From: an uncultured Fretibacterium sp.
GTDB taxonomy: Bacteria; Synergistota; Synergistia; Synergistales; Aminobacteriaceae
DNA length: 15,238 nucleotides
Direction of reading: 5' to 3'
Assembly (NCBI GenBank): GCA_937911045.1
Contig: CALEPX010000036.1
Span: 1-15,238 of the forward strand
The notes below the pieces were generated by a model. The model saw only the letters and a list, made by a program, of their open reading frames with translations. It was not told the origin of the DNA and made no database searches. Of this stretch, positions 14,626 through 15,238 are shown in pieces (the stretch's first letter is position 1; each line of letters opens with the position of its first letter). The translations under genes were made by a program, and so were the position numbers.

Positions 14626-15018
14626 GAATTTGCCTATCGAATCCCGATTTATCGGATTCATTGTGAGAATGTAAGCACAGGCAGGATTCAAACGTTGATG
14701 GATTTTCTCGATGCGGTGTGTTTGGCTTATGACGTGAATCCCAAGTGGCTGCTATCATCTGCTCCTAGGGAGGACGGCACGCGTGGTGAAGATGGTGAGA
14801 GCGCTGAAGAACCGATTCTGTTGAGCAGGAGGTACGTTCGTTCTTCGGAAAAACATATTTTTGCTAGGGTTAGGCGCTTGATAGGGGATGAGACGCGCAG
14901 CACTATTGCAAAGAAAACAGGTATCGGTGTTGGTGTGTGGGAGCAATATCTTCTGGGTAATATACGAATGAATATCCGGATAGGCGTCGTGAATAAAATG
15001 GTCTGGTGGAAAAACTGA
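14626..15018 (+). pseudogene. XRE-type helix-turn-helix regulator remnant
   Basis: The frame is open from 14626 without a good start. RIHCENVSTGRIQTLMDFLD and AVCLAYDVNPKWLL match the end of an XRE helix-turn-helix ('xENGxxxPxLxFLxxVCxAYxVNPxWLL'). After a charged linker a second HTH-like segment follows: IFARVRRLIGDETRSTIAKK and TGIGVGVWEQYLLGN, and the frame ends at a TGA (15016-15018) soon afterwards. The first two helices of domain 1 are missing or out of frame (a related-looking LRSDLENLPIESRFIGF frame lies just upstream) and domain 2 is cut short. It may derive from a phage- or plasmid-type repressor with two HTH domains, or from two regulators joined by deletion. TTG-ATG at 14695-14700 lacks a ribosome site. 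Confidence 0.45.
14639..14659. repeat. hairpin within the HTH remnant
   Basis: GAATC-(C)-CGAT and ATCG-GATTC pair over nine positions with one bulged C. It lies inside the coding-like region, so it may be accidental. Confidence 0.3.
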
Positions 15019-15049
15019 CAAGTTTGAATTATGCATAAACAGATAAACG

Positions 15050-15238
15050 CTACCTTCCTAATTGCGCCCTGATCGATGCGATTTGATTTTCCGAAGTAGC
15101 AGTTGTAACAAACACATTTCTATCTAGCTTTTTCAGCATACTGGACATGCGCTGAACCATCGATTCATGAGAACCTTCGTCGATCTTGAAAATTTTCAGA
15201 AATTCTTTTAATCTGATTTCTATTATTCCACCTGCCTT
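15050..15238 (-). pseudogene. mannose-1-phosphate guanylyltransferase remnant, partial
   Basis: The minus-strand frame runs in from the right edge of the window and ends at TAG (15050-15052) after 62 codons. IRLKEFLKIFKIDEGSHESM, VQRMSSMLKKLDRN and VFVTTATSENQIASIRAQLG correspond to residues about 20-80 of the sugar-1-phosphate nucleotidyltransferases of the ManC/GMPP type ('RxKQFLKIFK...ESMVQRxxxxxxxxD.....IATSxxQVxSIxxQLG'). The enzyme would need about 300 further residues, and the stop comes right after QLGR. At the edge the nucleotide-binding GGxGxRLWPLS appears deleted or shifted (AGGIIEIR). It is therefore a truncated copy of a GDP-mannose pathway gene. Confidence 0.5.

Noticed and set aside
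1..15238. CRISPR array, tRNA or rRNA genes, toxin-antitoxin pair
   Set aside because: No regularly spaced repeats, no cloverleaf or rRNA signature, and no adjacent small gene pair of known type was seen.

Overview
The window reads like accessory chromosome from an anaerobic, gut-type bacterium. An X-Pro-type CocE hydrolase, a TRAP-type solute receptor, a cyclohexadienyl-dehydratase-like binding protein, and fragments of Rpn-type and PF09820-type genes together suggest a Synergistota- or Clostridia-like host. This is a weak, impression-based assignment. Pseudogenes are very dense: at least ten gene remnants lie around about seven genes that look intact, and several are recognisable only because a family motif survives in two reading frames. 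No rRNA, tRNA or CRISPR array was seen.

Layout. Positions 1-663 hold the 3' part of an Rpn-like gene and a broken reading frame. Positions 664-1973 hold a hairpin, the first copy of a dispersed repeat, and a heavily deleted IS1182-type transposase (minus strand). Positions 2112-4158 hold an intact CocE/NonD hydrolase (plus), the last ~40 codons of an amidohydrolase and a terminator. Positions 4168-9612 form one minus-strand transcription unit, read from right to left: a MarR regulator with a promoter and a palindromic operator candidate, an aldo/keto reductase, a nitroreductase-like remnant, a small PNPOx-fold flavoprotein, an ACMSD/resorcylate-decarboxylase-like amidohydrolase, a secreted protein with two flavinylation-type FMN_bind domains fused to a DctP receptor, and a decayed DUF6273 gene with an OB-fold remnant. 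Positions 9621-10415 hold plus-strand membrane-protein remnants. Positions 10528-12197 (minus) hold a YgjP/DUF45 metalloprotease-like gene, a PheC-like secreted binding protein, and the start of a PF09820 gene behind a good promoter. The second repeat copy lies at 12241-12307. Positions 12443-13910 (plus) hold a membrane-anchored family II pyrophosphatase interrupted by an in-frame TGA and a frameshifted DUF3574-like gene, both resembling Lachnospiraceae sequences. The end of the window holds an XRE/HTH remnant and a mannose-1-phosphate guanylyltransferase remnant.

The most interesting element is the operon at 4446-9542. The secreted FMN_bind-FMN_bind-DctP protein keeps both SGAT flavinylation motifs, but its frame is broken by a single base missing from a G run. 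The equivalent run in the first repeat still has five Gs, which pinpoints the lesion or assembly error. With the frame restored, the operon would combine an extracytoplasmic flavoprotein that binds a small organic acid with cytoplasmic enzymes of aromatic-acid type under MarR control. That functional link is inference. The in-frame TGA of the pyrophosphatase and the repeat pair flanking the transferred-looking segments are the other points worth checking.
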